From: Rhynchopus sp. YZ270_cl-10
Taxonomy: Eukaryota > Euglenozoa > Diplonemea > Diplonemida > Diplonemidae
Reading direction: 5' to 3'
DNA length: 64,000 nucleotides
Assembly (NCBI GenBank): GCA_964035575.1
Contig: OZ037842.1
Coordinates: 1,364,001 to 1,428,000 of the forward strand
Made by a program: the position numbers and the translations under genes. The notes beneath the pieces are model-generated. The model saw nothing but the letters and a program-made list of their open reading frames with translations, did not search any database and was not told the origin of the DNA. This document shows positions 20,335-30,875 of the stretch, piece after piece (the stretch's first letter is position 1; every line of letters starts with the position of its first letter).

Positions 20335-21185
20335 TGTACCCAGGTACCCAAATTCCCAGACCCACGCAGTGGCACATGACCGCCAAGTGTGAGTGACCCA
20401 CACATGAGGGAATGCGACACTACGCAAAATTTACCACCAGACCCTGTCTTCGTGCACCTGAAGTACAACGCCGCAGACAGGCCAAACATGCGTTGGACTC
20501 AGAGGAATGCCCGCTGTGCAGGTATCAAACATGAGAACCAACTCCCAGCAACAAGGGGCGCCTTTTGGCGGGCGTTGTTGAGGGTGTTTGGGGTGCAAAG
20601 TTTTCCACAATTTTGATGCGCGGGTACAGAAGTGTTGTCTTGTTCTTTCATCTCTAGGAATGTAAATGTCAATCGCGTTTAACTACCACGAGGGCTTGTT
20701 TAGTGAACCCACGAGGGGTCGAAGGGGGTTGGTTATCCCATATCTATCAAAGGTTGTGTCGACCAGGCGAATCCACTATGTTACGCTGTACGTTGTTAAA
20801 TCCGAAGAAATAACGCTTTAGCAGCCGCAGGAAGTTTGTTAAAAAGAGTGCCTCACGCTACACAAACCACCACCCGCGATTGACTTAGATGTTATAACAA
20901 AGAGAATTCAGAACAAAACAACACCCTGCCCCATACACACTAAATTGTCATGCTTCAAGAGCATGCCTGGGCCAAAATTACTGTGACAAAAAGGCAACAA
21001 GACCACCCACAAGGAGTGTGAAATGTGCACTGGTTTTCTGGGGGAACGCAATATTTTCTTGTGCCTCGTCCTCCGCAAGCAGAGGACAGACTTTCCGGAA
21101 GGTTTCCAAAGTCGAATTTCTTGCACTAGCTATGCTCCCTGGGTTAAATGGCAATAGCAGTGACTGACAAAGTGTACCCATCCCC
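20335..21185 (+). repeat. About 1 kb dispersed repeat, forward copy
   Basis: Inverted relative to the copy at 14115-15128, with clear blocks at 20430-20580 and 20930-21180 (GTCCTCCGCAAGCAGAGGAC, TAGCTATGCTCCCTGGGTTA). It is less conserved at its left end. No coding capacity was seen. Confidence 0.55.
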
Positions 21186-21909
21186 CTTCCACCCCAGATC
21201 TTAGTCCGCAAACTCAGAATGGATTGATGCGGGTGATACTCTTTGGATTTTGAGTTGCTGAATGTCGGAGACGCGGCGAGGCTTCTCATCACAATCGCAG
21301 ATGCAGTTCAGATTTCACGATCCTGTGATGAGTGTAAATGTGGAGTGTGATTAATGAATGAAATGTATGGTGTAGAAACGCAGTTATCGGGAAAGGTGAG
21401 GTTAATGTGGTAAAAAAAGGGGATAAAACTCGTGTAATTTTGTGAATTCCCACAAAGGTGGGTGATAATGTGCCCTTTGTCACTCAATTGTAACCGAGAA
21501 TGTATGGGAGAATGAAATATTATTTCCCAACCCAACAACAACGATAAAGCGTGAAGACAATAAATGAAATCAAAGCGGAATAAATTTGAGGTTTTGTGAG
21601 GCACTCAACGAGTGTGCCGGCTCTGTGGCGTCACGGAGCCACCAACACTCCCCAGTCATTTTTCCTGCGCTTCCAGGAAAACTCGCGTTTGCGACCAGGC
21701 CGAAACGAAAAAATTTAATTCACAGCAAACAGGTGTGAGGGAGAAGAAAAGAAAGTGAACAAAAACGAAAAAACAATGTTTTTCTGAAATGTGATGTTGT
21801 TGGGGTGGGGAGAATAAAACAGTTCCAGAAAAGCTCCTGCGTCGGTTTTCTTTTGGTTAAAAAAATCACTCAGTAAAAAAAAGAACTTTTTCATCACTCC
21901 CCTCAAACA

Positions 21910-22090
21910 CTGCCAAAACGAAGAAGGACAGGATGTATGACACTTACGGATACCAAGTCTCAGCGGGTATGAGAAGCAAGGAGGTGTACAAGAAGAAATG
22001 GGACGAGTTCTTGCGGTTTTCAAACCTCGAGCGACTTGGTCCGCTTTGTATTGACACGGACCTCGACACCCCGACATGTACTGGCTTTTG
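21910..22090 (+). pseudogene. Fragment of an element gene (WDEFLRF motif), forward
   Basis: The frame beginning near 21909 reads through MYDTYGYQVSAGM, then YKKKWDEFLRFSNLE, and stops at 22089-22091. A related frame on the other strand at 22593-22820 has YRKTWDDFLRFNRLSG. The pattern loosely recalls the N-terminal helical domain of tyrosine recombinases, but that is weak. Both look like 5' stubs of one gene in deleted copies of a mobile element. Confidence 0.35.
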
Positions 22091-22592
22091 AGAAAGGCAG
22101 TCGGTTCCTCGGTAGATTGCGTGCAAGTGAGGGAATATCCATCTGCTTGGAAGACGTCAAAACACCAAACATAGTATTTCGCGACATAAAGGGCAGATCA
22201 AATACTCACTGCCTTACATTCTCGGTTACAATTGAGTGACACAAAGGGCATATAATCTGCAAAATTACACGAGTTTTATTTCACTGAGTTAGATAATTAT
22301 TATCTCATGAAATAAAGTGAACATTATTTCACGAGGTGGTGGGTGACTCAAACTGGGGCTCAACTTCACGAAGCGAGTGGAGTTCAGCATTTTGATTTCA
22401 TGAGTGAAGTGAGTGTAATCATAAAAGTGATGTCACGAGCGATAGCGAGTGGGTATCACGTATTCCAGTTTGTGAATCACCCATCAGTTAAATAATGTTC
22501 ACTTTAGTTTTCGATACGTAATTTTATACCACGCGTGAAAAACGTAAACAGGTGAAAAAGTGAGTGAAATAAGATTCGTTTTATTTCACGTT

Positions 22593-22820
22593 TTATTTCA
22601 CGCAAATCGTGAAGGATTGGGTGGGGGAGTGAAATAAAAGATCACGGAGTGATCTGAAGGACACGACGTGTTCTTCCCTGGGCTCGTTCGCTCCTGAAAG
22701 TCTGTTGAAACGGAGGAAATCGTCCCATGTTTTCCTGTACTGCACACCACTGTTCATGTCGTCGAACAAGTTGTCATATGCATCCTCCATCTCCGCAAAC
22801 TTGCGCGTGGGTTTAGGCAT
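22593..22820 (-). pseudogene. Fragment of an element gene (WDDFLRF motif), reverse
   Basis: It starts at an ATG read leftward from 22820 (MPKPTRKFAEMEDAYDNLF), continues through YRKTWDDFLRFNRLSG, and drifts into AT-rich palindromic sequence. It resembles the fragment at 21910 in the opposite orientation. TTATTTCAC inverted repeats surround both. Confidence 0.35.
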
Positions 22821-22950
22821 GTGTGTAAGAGGCAATAAATAATCTGTAATTTGAAGTGTGGTGGTGTGAGGGGTGGAGCGTGGGCTCAACGTTCCACTGT
22901 TTACACCTATAAATACGTTTTTCACTTGTGGAATAAAATTACATATTGAG

Positions 22951-23096
22951 TGAAATAAGAACATTTTCTTGCACTTGCCACTAAAAAGGCACCCTCGTGA
23001 CTCTCTCACTCTTATTCCCCTCGCTTCGCTCGGGAAATAACGCACTCGGGCACCTTTTTAGTGGCGCGTGAAATAAAATAGTTCTTATTTCACTCG
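22951..23096. mobile_element. Nested foldback with CTCGCTTCGCTCG centre, copy 1
   Basis: Outer arms GTGAAATAAGAAC and GTTCTTATTTCAC enclose CACTAAAAAGG/CCTTTTTAGTG, and the centre TTCCCCTCGCTTCGCTCGGG forms an inner hairpin. The same centre and layout occur at 54513-54639 with different arms. Confidence 0.55.
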
Positions 23097-23121
23097 AATA
23101 AATAGTTATTATCTCACGGGC

Positions 23122-23400
23122 AATAATGTTGTGCTGCGTTTTCGAAATTCCTACAGTATATTTGACAAATGATGTATGACCACCTAGTACGGGGCGTCAA
23201 GGTTGGGTATGGTGAACAGTTCCTCGAAGTCCTATGACTGCAACCCTTTTGGTTGCATGCGCAGATCTCCTCCACATTGCTTTTGCGCCTACTCTCGGCA
23301 TGGGTTTTGTTTTGTTCTTTGTGTGCGGAGATAATGTCTACTGTATTTTGTGTAATCTCCAGGAAGGAATTTCGAAAACGCGGCTAAACATTATTACACA
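23122..23400. mobile_element. Terminal-inverted-repeat element, about 280 bp
   Basis: The left arm, AATAATGTTGTGCTGCGTTT then TCGAAATTCCT, is matched by a right arm, AGGAATTTCGAAAACGC then AACATTATT. The interior is unique and non-coding. Confidence 0.6.
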
Positions 23401-23819
23401 AGTGAGATAAAAAATTGTTGGCTCTCTCTCTGTTGTTTTGGCTTTTGTTTTTTTGTCTATTTGTGACGAGGCCTGGAACACCTGAACATAGGCATATCTG
23501 GAAAATCTATCTGAGGTGTGGCAAATTAAATATATTCAAGCGTGTGGTTGAGGCGCACCTAAACATAAGTAAGTGCCAAGTCTGAACATTTATTTTCAGA
23601 GGCCTTAGTGAGGCTGTTTCGGCCTCGTTGCATTGTATCATGATGTAATAAGGTTCACATACTTTCGATTCAAAGAAGAGAAAGCACACAAGAAAATAAA
23701 ATGCTGCAAACCACTGGGTGTGTTGTTTGCATCTACACAAGTAACTGAAAGTTAAACATTTACATACCTTGTCTTCCCCGTAGCCTCCGCCTTCGCTGCT
23801 GTCAAGCTGCCTTCTCTTG

Positions 23820-23952
23820 GTACCCAGTACCCAGTACCCAGTACCCAGTACCCAGTACCCAGTACCCAGTACCCAGTACCCAGTACCCAGTACCCAGTAC
23901 CCAGTACCCAGTACCCAGTACCCAGTACCCAGTACCCAGTACCCAGTACCCA
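23820..23952 (+). repeat. Minisatellite, 7-base unit GTACCCA
   Basis: Nineteen near-perfect units. It shares the GTACC core with the 8-base arrays at 15167 and 19846. Confidence 0.95.
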
Positions 23953-24084
23953 AATTGGTCGCCCCCTGGTTGGTCGAGAACCTAAAAATGCAAAAAAACG
24001 CAAAATTCATGTGTTTTGACCATGTCTGGGTACACCAAATACACACCTCTGAACAAGCCTATACCCAGTAGTAGGCAACAAGCG

Positions 24085-24260
24085 CTATTTTTTGACCAAG
24101 AAAAAAAAAATCCCCCAAAAATTGGGTGTAGTAGGTCATAAAATGGCCCAAAAAATTCAAAGAAAACCTCAGATTGACCAAACAATGAAAAAAATTTTCA
24201 AGTCAAATTTTCAGCCAAAATACGGCTATTTTGGTAAAACCATGTGTACTGTAGTGGCTA
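24085..24260 (-). repeat. Dispersed repeat, inverted relative to 13150-13290
   Basis: GTAGGTCATAAAATGGCCCA, ACCTCAGATTGACCAAAC, and TTTTCAGCCAAAATACGGCT match the reverse complement of 13150-13290. It is followed by a series of A-run/T-run palindromes (24280-24343). Confidence 0.55.
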
Positions 24261-24343
24261 TACAAGGCGATTTTCGGCCAAAAAAATTTTTTTGGCCAAA
24301 AAAAAAATTTTTTTTTCGGCCCAAAAAAAAAAAAAATTTTTTT

Positions 24344-24478
24344 TTTGGGTCCGACTGTCGGACCCCAGAGTCCGACAGTCGGACTCCAGAGTCCGTCTGT
24401 CGGACTCCAGAGTCCGACAGACGGACCCCTGAGTCCGTCTGTCGGACTCAGGGGGTCCGACTGTCGGACTCAGGGGGT
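24344..24478. repeat. GTCCGAC palindrome array 2
   Basis: Repeated GTCCGACTGTCGGAC and GTCCGTCTGTCGGAC units with CCCAGA or CCCCTGA spacers. It immediately follows the T-run palindromes. Confidence 0.8.
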
Positions 24479-24635
24479 AAGTCCGTTATTTACACACTCC
24501 AAGCACGACAGACCGCACCGTGCTGCCAACTTCTTGTTCAGCGTTTCCCCGCACGATAGTGAGGGGTGTTGTGCACGAGAGGCATTCTTCCCCTTCAAAT
24601 TTTTGGTTAGCAGGCCAATGAACTGCTCTTGTGGT

Positions 24636-25030
24636 TCGAGTAACCTGCAGAGCTATCAGTCAGTGCTGTCCGCTGATGTCCAGAGAGGGGTTTGCACTGC
24701 CAACTTCTCTTCTTAGAGCGGTACCCCGTTTGAAGTGACGGCAGTTCTTTGAACGCCAAAATTTCACCCCTCCCCGCCATTTCGAGAGTCCCCTAGAGGA
24801 ACCGCTTTGCATACAATGTATAGAAGTTCTTCCAGCCCCCGTGTTGCCCTAATTTGCTATTTCTCACAAAAAGAGTGTGCCAAATTCGGCATGCAAGGGT
24901 AACAAAATTAGCATTTTTTTTTTTGAGATGGGTGCACGTGAGCAATATTTCGTCTTTCATTTTTTTCTTTTTTTTTTGTGACTAAGTACGCGAAGTACGC
25001 GTGGCTTAGATTCATCTTAACAACTGTTCG
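24636..25030 (+). repeat. B unit and, further on, A unit
   Basis: B at 24636-24716 (GGTTCGAGTAACCTGCAGAG, GGTTTGCACTGCCAACTTCT). A at 24978-25030 (GTGACTAAGTACGCGAAGTA, CGCGTGGCTTAGATTCATCT), with an enlarged loop. Confidence 0.5.
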
Positions 25031-25627
25031 GCGCTTTTTTGTTTTTTTTGAAAAACCGTCGGGTGTAGGGTACATATTTAAGAAATGCCCTGCTCTCTCC
25101 CTCTCTCCCTCTTTTTTTTTTCTTTTTTTTTTTCTCTCGTGTACAGCAAAAGGTTAGTGCGCCACGTTATTCTTCCTCCTCCTCCTCTTCCCCCATTCTT
25201 TTTCTAATTTACATGCCTCCCGCATATCTGCAATCTCTGCCATTTTCTAACCCCGCTCGAAGCGTTTCAAGGGTCAACACGCTTCAAAAAGAGACGACTA
25301 CGCCCTCCGGGAGTGACCTATTTCCACCAAAAGGACAGCCAAAATGTGTTACCACTCATTTTCTCTGCATTCAGGTTCGCACATCTTTCACGCTTTTTCC
25401 CTTTTTTTTCGGAAAATTCTATACGCAAATCCTTCCTCCGTCAGTTTTCTTGATACCTGACGAGACCACGCCACATCGCTTTCCTTCCTCCCACAACATA
25501 ACACCGGAGCCATGCCTCCTACGACACCAAATACCAAAAAAAAAACCCCACCCTCTTCTCCCCTACCAGAGGGGGATCGCAACTACCCCCCAACAACCAT
25601 CCGTTTTTTAAAGTTTTTTTTTTAAAG

Positions 25628-28072
25628 ATGACGATAGCAGACCGAACGCAAGGGTTCTCCATTCAGGTTGCTGCAGATTTGTATGGAAAGAAGGAGAATT
25701 TGTGTATTCAGCTTGGAGACCGTTCACCACCGTTGGGTGATTTAGTGGCTATTATTGAAGCCGTGTATGAAGCCGAAGCATATTCGTTGAAACCTGATGG
25801 AGTCGCACCTCCGCGGTTTCAGATTCAATATATGCAGAGCTTTGATGAAGTGTCGGGGTGGGAGGACATTACAACAGCACAGCAGATCCATGACGGCATG
25901 CAGCTCTTCGTCTTCCAACCCCGCAATGACGTTCACTCCGACTCCCAAGATTTGATACCCGTTGCAAAACAGCCGGTTCTCCCTTTTCCTTACCTTTCGA
26001 TTGTAGAGACACCGTCTGCAGCGACGCCTTCTGCATTGGGTTCACCTTTGGCAGGAAATTCTATTATAAATGAGAAGGCGATTCTTGATACATTTAAAAG
26101 GTTGGATAAGTACGCGGCAGGGACGGTGGGGATGAATGTTGTGCGGAACGGGTTTGCGGCGATGGGCGTTGATTTGACAGCATCTACGATAGCGTCGTTG
26201 TTTGGCCTGAGCGCGCCGAAGGGGCCTGTGGACAACCGAGAGGTCGATTTGGACGATTGGTTTGCCTTTGCAACGACGCATCCAAAGATCATTCGTTCCC
26301 TCAATCAATACCCCGCAGAGATCATCAAAGAACGGCAAAGGGAAAAGCACCGTGCCAAACTAACCGGGGACAACCACTCCTCCGACGCACAACGTCGTGT
26401 CAGACAGCACATCCAAGAACGTCGTGCGACAGCGAACAACCTTCAACGGGCGCACAAAGAGACAAATGCACGGTCTCAAGCCGCTGCTGCAGAGAGATTG
26501 GCTCGTGGGAAAAGCTGTGTTGTTCGTGAAGTAGAGGGTGGTGGTGGAGGAGGAGGTGGAGGAGACGACAGTCACGTCAAATCGCGACGTGGTATCGAAA
26601 CCCAAAAGCCTGTCGCATGGAAGCCGGCTGGCTTGAAGAGGACCACCTCCCCAAGTGCAACAACTACGTATGTCCCAAATATTTCCCAAAATCTCAAATG
26701 GACCAACGTTTTTTTCTCAATCTTTTGTCAATTTTTTGCAATCCTACATCACAACCCATTCACAGACGAAACCAGCCCCAGCAAGATTCCACTGTGCGTT
26801 CCTCCTCTCGCCCTGCTCTTCATGAGTCACGGCATAGTAGGTCGCGGACACCGGTTATCCGGAAGGAGAGAAGTAGGAGTGTGGGTGCTGGGGGGTACAC
26901 GGCTGTACCGCCGAAAGGGGCCGAGACAAGGCGGCAGTCTGTGAGCAGGCAGGCAGTGGCGACTGCAAATGCAGCAGCAGCCGCCTCAGTGGTGAGCAGA
27001 CAGCCCTCCCCAGAGAGTGTGCGCCACCCCGCACCACTCTCCGCAATCGGGCAGCTCAGACAGCAGGTCTACGGGGAGACTGCCCCCGCTGCGTCGGTGT
27101 CGGCAGCGCATTTCCCCCCACAGTTGGTCCGGTATGTGTTTTTTAATAGCTCCGTTTGGGGTTACGCCTTTTTCACAGGGAAAACAAAAGCCACAGCCCT
27201 GCGCGTGGCGAGAGGCAGGCGAACTTCTCACACCGCTCGCCTTCGCCCGAACGGAGTCCAAACGCAGTGGCACGCCTCCCGACGACTGCAGCGTACTCTG
27301 CTGTGGAGGAGGAGATTATGCGGCAGTGCCACGACGCTGCTGCTGCTGCTGCCGTGCTCCCCATGCACGCGCCACCCTCCCGTGCAGGCACCTTCAACGA
27401 CATCCCGCACGACCCCGTCCCAAGCGTCGGCCTCCAGCGACGTTCCATGAGCCCACCCGCCAGCGTCATCGACCCCCAAGCACAAATACGCTCTCCAGGA
27501 GGCAGCTGCATCCCTGCCCCAGTCATGCCTCCACATGCACAGGCTCCAACTGAGGTATGCTTTTTTGCAATCAATCTGTTTTTGGGGAAAAAATCATATT
27601 CCGAAACTTTGGGAATCGGTCATTTCGGAACCGGTTCCCTGGATTTTTTCAGTCCTAAAGGATACCATCAAACTGTGATGTCAAAACACCACCTTGACAG
27701 GATGGGTCGAGATGGGGGCAGTGGCAGGCCCCTCCACCACCGACGCTTGCAGTAGAGGATACGGGCTTCCGGGTTGCGGGGGGGAGTGCGGTGTCGCGGT
27801 CGGCATCGGTGTTGCGCCAGCCCACGGCAGCTGTGGTGCAGCACCCCTCGTACACCCCACACTACCGCCCGCACCTCGCACACCTGCAGCAGCAGCAGGC
27901 CCCCACCGTGCCCACCCCTACCCATGCCCCCGTCCCTACCCCAGCCCCACGTCCCGCATCGGCCTACCTCTCTCCTGTGTCGCCTTCCCCAGCCGCATCC
28001 ATCCCCCCTTCCCTCCCAAGCTCCAGCCCTGCAAGAAAGTGGTACCCCAATCTCGTCTCCCCTTCACTATAG
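25628..28072 (+). CDS. BILBO1-type N-terminal domain protein
   Basis: Exons 25628-26667, 26766-27131, 27179-27554 and 27701-28072 give 717 residues. All introns are GTATG...CAG and the frames join cleanly. Residues 1-115 (FSIQVAADLYG, then GMQLFVFQPRND, then PVAKQP) align by eye with the ubiquitin-like N-terminal domain of trypanosome BILBO1, the flagellar-pocket-collar protein (VQVAAD...QLYVFQPPN). Residues about 145-225 look like a degenerate EF-hand pair (ILDTFKRLDKYAAGTVGMNV, VDLDDWFAFA) that lacks several calcium-binding acids. Then come a basic helical stretch, an eight-glycine run near 303-312, and a long disordered Ser/Pro/Arg-rich tail with SPSPERSP and PTPTHAPVPTPAP. BILBO1 itself has a long coiled coil that is not seen here, so this is a domain relative, not a clear orthologue. 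A role at the flagellum base is inference. Confidence 0.75.
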
Positions 28073-28651
28073 CTTGAGGGGGTTATTTCTTGGGGAAGAA
28101 TAGGGAAACGGGGAATTGGTGTAAGGGGACGAAAAGGCAGTATTATAAGCACGGTGGGTACAGAAGATGCTTCTTGAAGATATATTTTGTGGGCACCGTG
28201 TATAAGATTTTTGTGTGAGCGTTTTTTTAAATAGATTTCACCCCTCCTCTTTACCCTGTTATTAGAACCTGTATTTTTTTCCCATAAAATTAGCTTTTGT
28301 TCCCCCCTTGAAACGTTTGTGTGAGATTTTTTTTTTTGTATTTCGTGGAGGACGAACCGTGCTGTGTGTCTGCCTTCTACGGTGCATTGGCCGATGTTAG
28401 TGATTTTGTTGTCAAGATAACCAAAAAAAAAATTTAGAGGCCTTTACGTACAAGAGCGGAGCGATCTGTTGGAGGGCGCAAACTGCTTTGGCAGCTCTAC
28501 TAATCCGCCCGATTATCAAAAGAAAAGAAGAAAAAAAAATGAACTGTCGAAAATTGGACCACAAAAAAAAAATTGAAAGTGGTTTTGTCACTTCTCATGA
28601 AGAGCTCTCGATGATTTTTGTTGGAAAAAAAAGACTCCCTCCCCTTTATTG

Positions 28652-28858
28652 ATGTGTCTGTGTCCGCAGAGGCGTTTGCACTTTCAATATTTATTTATTT
28701 ATTTCGAAAGTGACTAAGCACTGTGAGGATTCACGCCAAACTTTTCTCTTAGTTCGTTTTTTTTGGCAAGAACACTTCATATGAACTCCTGTCTATTGAA
28801 TGGATTCTCTCTCAAGGTGACTAAGCACGAGAGGCTTAGTATTTTCTTACAACACTCT
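28652..28858 (+). repeat. B unit followed by two A units
   Basis: B 3' half at 28655-28690 (TGTGTCCGCAGAGGCGTTTG, CACTTTCAA). A at 28707-28745 (GTGACTAAGCACTGTGAGGA). A canonical A at 28815-28858 (GGTGACTAAGCACGAGAGGC). Confidence 0.55.
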
Positions 28859-29067
28859 CTTTTTTTTCTCCCCATTTTTTAAAGGGTCTCTTCTCCAACG
28901 CTGAATCTCCACGACACCTTGTCTGTGTTCTTCCTCAAACAGCTAGGCATAACCCTTGTATTTCTGCGCTAGATATCTGATATTTTTCTCTCCCCATCCC
29001 AACCCATGTATACCCTTGGACTAACTGCAAGATTGAAAATCATGCCTGAGTCCGCGACGCCTAAACG

Positions 29068-29140
29068 GAGTACATTTATTTTTAGTGCTCTGTGTCCACC
29101 GATGAATGGGGCGTTCTGCACTTCCAACTCTTTATTTTTT
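29068..29140 (+). repeat. B-type repeat unit
   Basis: AGTGCTCTGTGTCCACCGAT, GAATGGGGCGTTCTGCACTT, CCAACTCTTTATTTTTT. An A-prime-like unit follows at about 29156-29185 (GTGTGCACCCAGCTTGGTGC). Confidence 0.45.
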
Positions 29141-29382
29141 GATTTTATTTTAAAAGATGTGTGCACCCAGCTTGGTGCGTTTTCCCCGCTTCTTTTCCTT
29201 CAAAATGTCGTTCAACGTATCGAAGGAATGGAAGACCAAACACAAAACCGAGCCATAGATCCCCCGCTTATATCCCCATATTATGCAGTGCCTTCCTTCC
29301 GTTTTCTCTGTAAAAAAATTTTAAAAAAAGATTGCTGCCCTCTTTTCTCTTTTCTCCTTTGATTTTATCACTCACAACTCTA

Positions 29383-29452
29383 CAGCGGCAGATGGCCGCC
29401 GGCTGACGAGCGGTTGTGTACCGCCCTCGTTCTCTTGCGGTACGGGGCAAGT
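29383..29452 (+). repeat. Two-hairpin tRNA-like repeat, copy 2
   Basis: GACGAGCGGTTGTGTACCGC and CGTTCTCTTGCGGTACGG correspond to the copy at 2735-2815, with several differences inside the stems. There is no TATA box here. Confidence 0.4.
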
Positions 29453-29593
29453 CATTTAGGGTTTCTTTTTACATCTGTTGTAGGCCGCAGGGTACTTTGT
29501 GCTTTCATCCAGATGGCTGGCATCGTGGGTCAGGTCGGAGGTGCCTGCATCAACTACAGTTTTCTCTCTCAGCATAGGTGTACACTAAAAAAA

Positions 29594-30675
29594 ATGGCGG
29601 GGAATTTAATAAGCGACGCGATCTCGCTGGAGGAGTGTCGTGAGTTGCGGAACGTGGGGGAAGGGGATGCGCTGAAGAACTACACACGGAAGCTGACCGC
29701 GAAGCGGCTGATGGAACACCTCCCTGAAGCTGAGGCGCGAGAGCAGCTTGCCGACATCGTATCGGACATGCTTGTCAACGCCTCACTCTTTTGTGCAGAC
29801 GAAGGCTTCTCCGACGAAAAGACTGGCGCAACCCTCTCCATCCTCTGGCGTCTCTTCCTCCGCAGCACAACCACTAGCGCCTCTCTTAAGGAATCATTAA
29901 CGCTCTTACAGACAATGGTATAGACCCCTTTTCTCCCTCGATGTTTACCCCTTTTTTTGAAAGGAGCGTTTCCCCTTTGGACCCCTCTACCCCACTTCCT
30001 CGTCTCCCCTTTCAGCTTGTTGAGCACAGTGTACACCGCCCCCCTGTCAGCGTGCTTCTCTTTAACCTCGGAGACGTAAAGGCGGTCCACCACTACATCA
30101 CAACAACCTTCCATCGACACTATAAGCTGTATCAATGCTGCTTCGCTGCCCCACAGCGCGCTGTGGTCAGAGCGTCTGAAGCATGTGTCAGGGTGCCCCA
30201 ACCTCCATCCGAGGTGCGACCACTATGTCAAGCAAAAGAACTCAACACAGACCCCGAAGAAAATGAGGTGGATGAAGGCATTAACGACGCGCAAGAAGCT
30301 ACCGAAGACGCTGTGGAAGAAAAGGATGTGAATGGGGAGTCAGCCATTAATGCAGAAGACGATGTCAAGGCTGATGGTGCGCCAAGTGCAGAAGAAGGGG
30401 GAGGAGCTGCTAGTGGTGCACGCGCTGACATTGTAACGGAAAATGTTGCCGCCCTCCCTCAACCACAGGGTCTGAAACGGCAGCTGGAACAAATTGTTGA
30501 AGGTGTCTCTGTGGTGTCAGAGGAGAAGCTTGCAATGCTTGAAGCCAAGGTATTTTTTTATGAAATTTCAAAAAGTTCAAAAAAAAATTGACCAAAAAAA
30601 TGTCTACAGGTCTCCGAATTAGAAGCGAAACAACAGGAGCTGCGAGAGAAAAATTCGAAAGGCAAGAAGAAGTAA
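29594..30675 (+). CDS. CFAP119/CCDC189-like ciliary protein
   Basis: Exons 29594-29917, 30016-30549 and 30610-30675 give 307 residues. The join at 29917/30016 produces the family core: FCADEGFSDEKTGATLSIL, then LVEHSVHRPPVSVLLFNLGD, then FHRHYKLYQCCF. I recognise this as the DUF4464 domain of CCDC189/CFAP119, a cilium- and sperm-flagellum-associated protein in animals and algae. An acidic low-complexity stretch (residues about 195-255) follows, then a C-terminal coiled coil ending in KGKKK. Donors GTATAG and GTATTT are the only two here that are not GTATG. The start at 29594 is 21 bases after TTTTCTCTCTCAG. An upstream in-frame ATG at 29513 lies before that acceptor. It is next to the BILBO1-domain gene, which also suggests a flagellar role. 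Confidence 0.68.
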
Positions 30676-30875
30676 TTGATAATCCAGGAGGGGGGCCTAA
30701 GGGGGGTTATTTATACTTATTTGGTCGGGCCTTTTCCAGGGACCTTGCCAATTCTATTTGTATAAAACAAAAAAATGGACACAATCCTTTTGAGCATCTT
30801 CCCCTACGTCCTACGCCCTGATTCCATTCAAATCTTACAGCACCTTATTCGCGACAACTTTTTTTGAAAGATAAA

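Larger units (their letters stand above)
11230..25627 (+). other. 14.4 kb gene-free repeat domain
   Basis: I find no supportable gene on either strand. The domain is a mosaic of hairpin repeats (A, B, C), foldback elements, palindromic arrays, three GTACC minisatellites and copies of larger dispersed repeats, each listed separately. Long apparent reading frames here run through minisatellites or AT-rich repeats and are not credible genes. Confidence 0.6.
28073..29593 (+). other. Gene-free spacer with repeats
   Basis: AT-rich, with several T- and A-runs. Apart from the repeats at 28652-28858, 29068-29140 and 29383-29452 I see nothing. A TTTTCTCTCTCAG acceptor at 29560-29572 serves the next gene. 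Confidence 0.5.

Noticed and set aside
15167-23952. CRISPR-like arrays
   Set aside because: Units are 7-8 bases, head to tail without unique spacers, in a eukaryotic context.
23507-24046. Frames of up to 179 residues with WVLGTGY repeats
   Set aside because: Translation of the 7-base GTACCCA minisatellite, with no flanking coding signal.
25213-25611. 132-residue + frame just before the BILBO1-domain gene
   Set aside because: It contains a Phe/Pro-rich stretch read from a pyrimidine tract, has no GTAT intron that would extend it into the next gene, and shows no domain. Left out, though a small gene here cannot be excluded.
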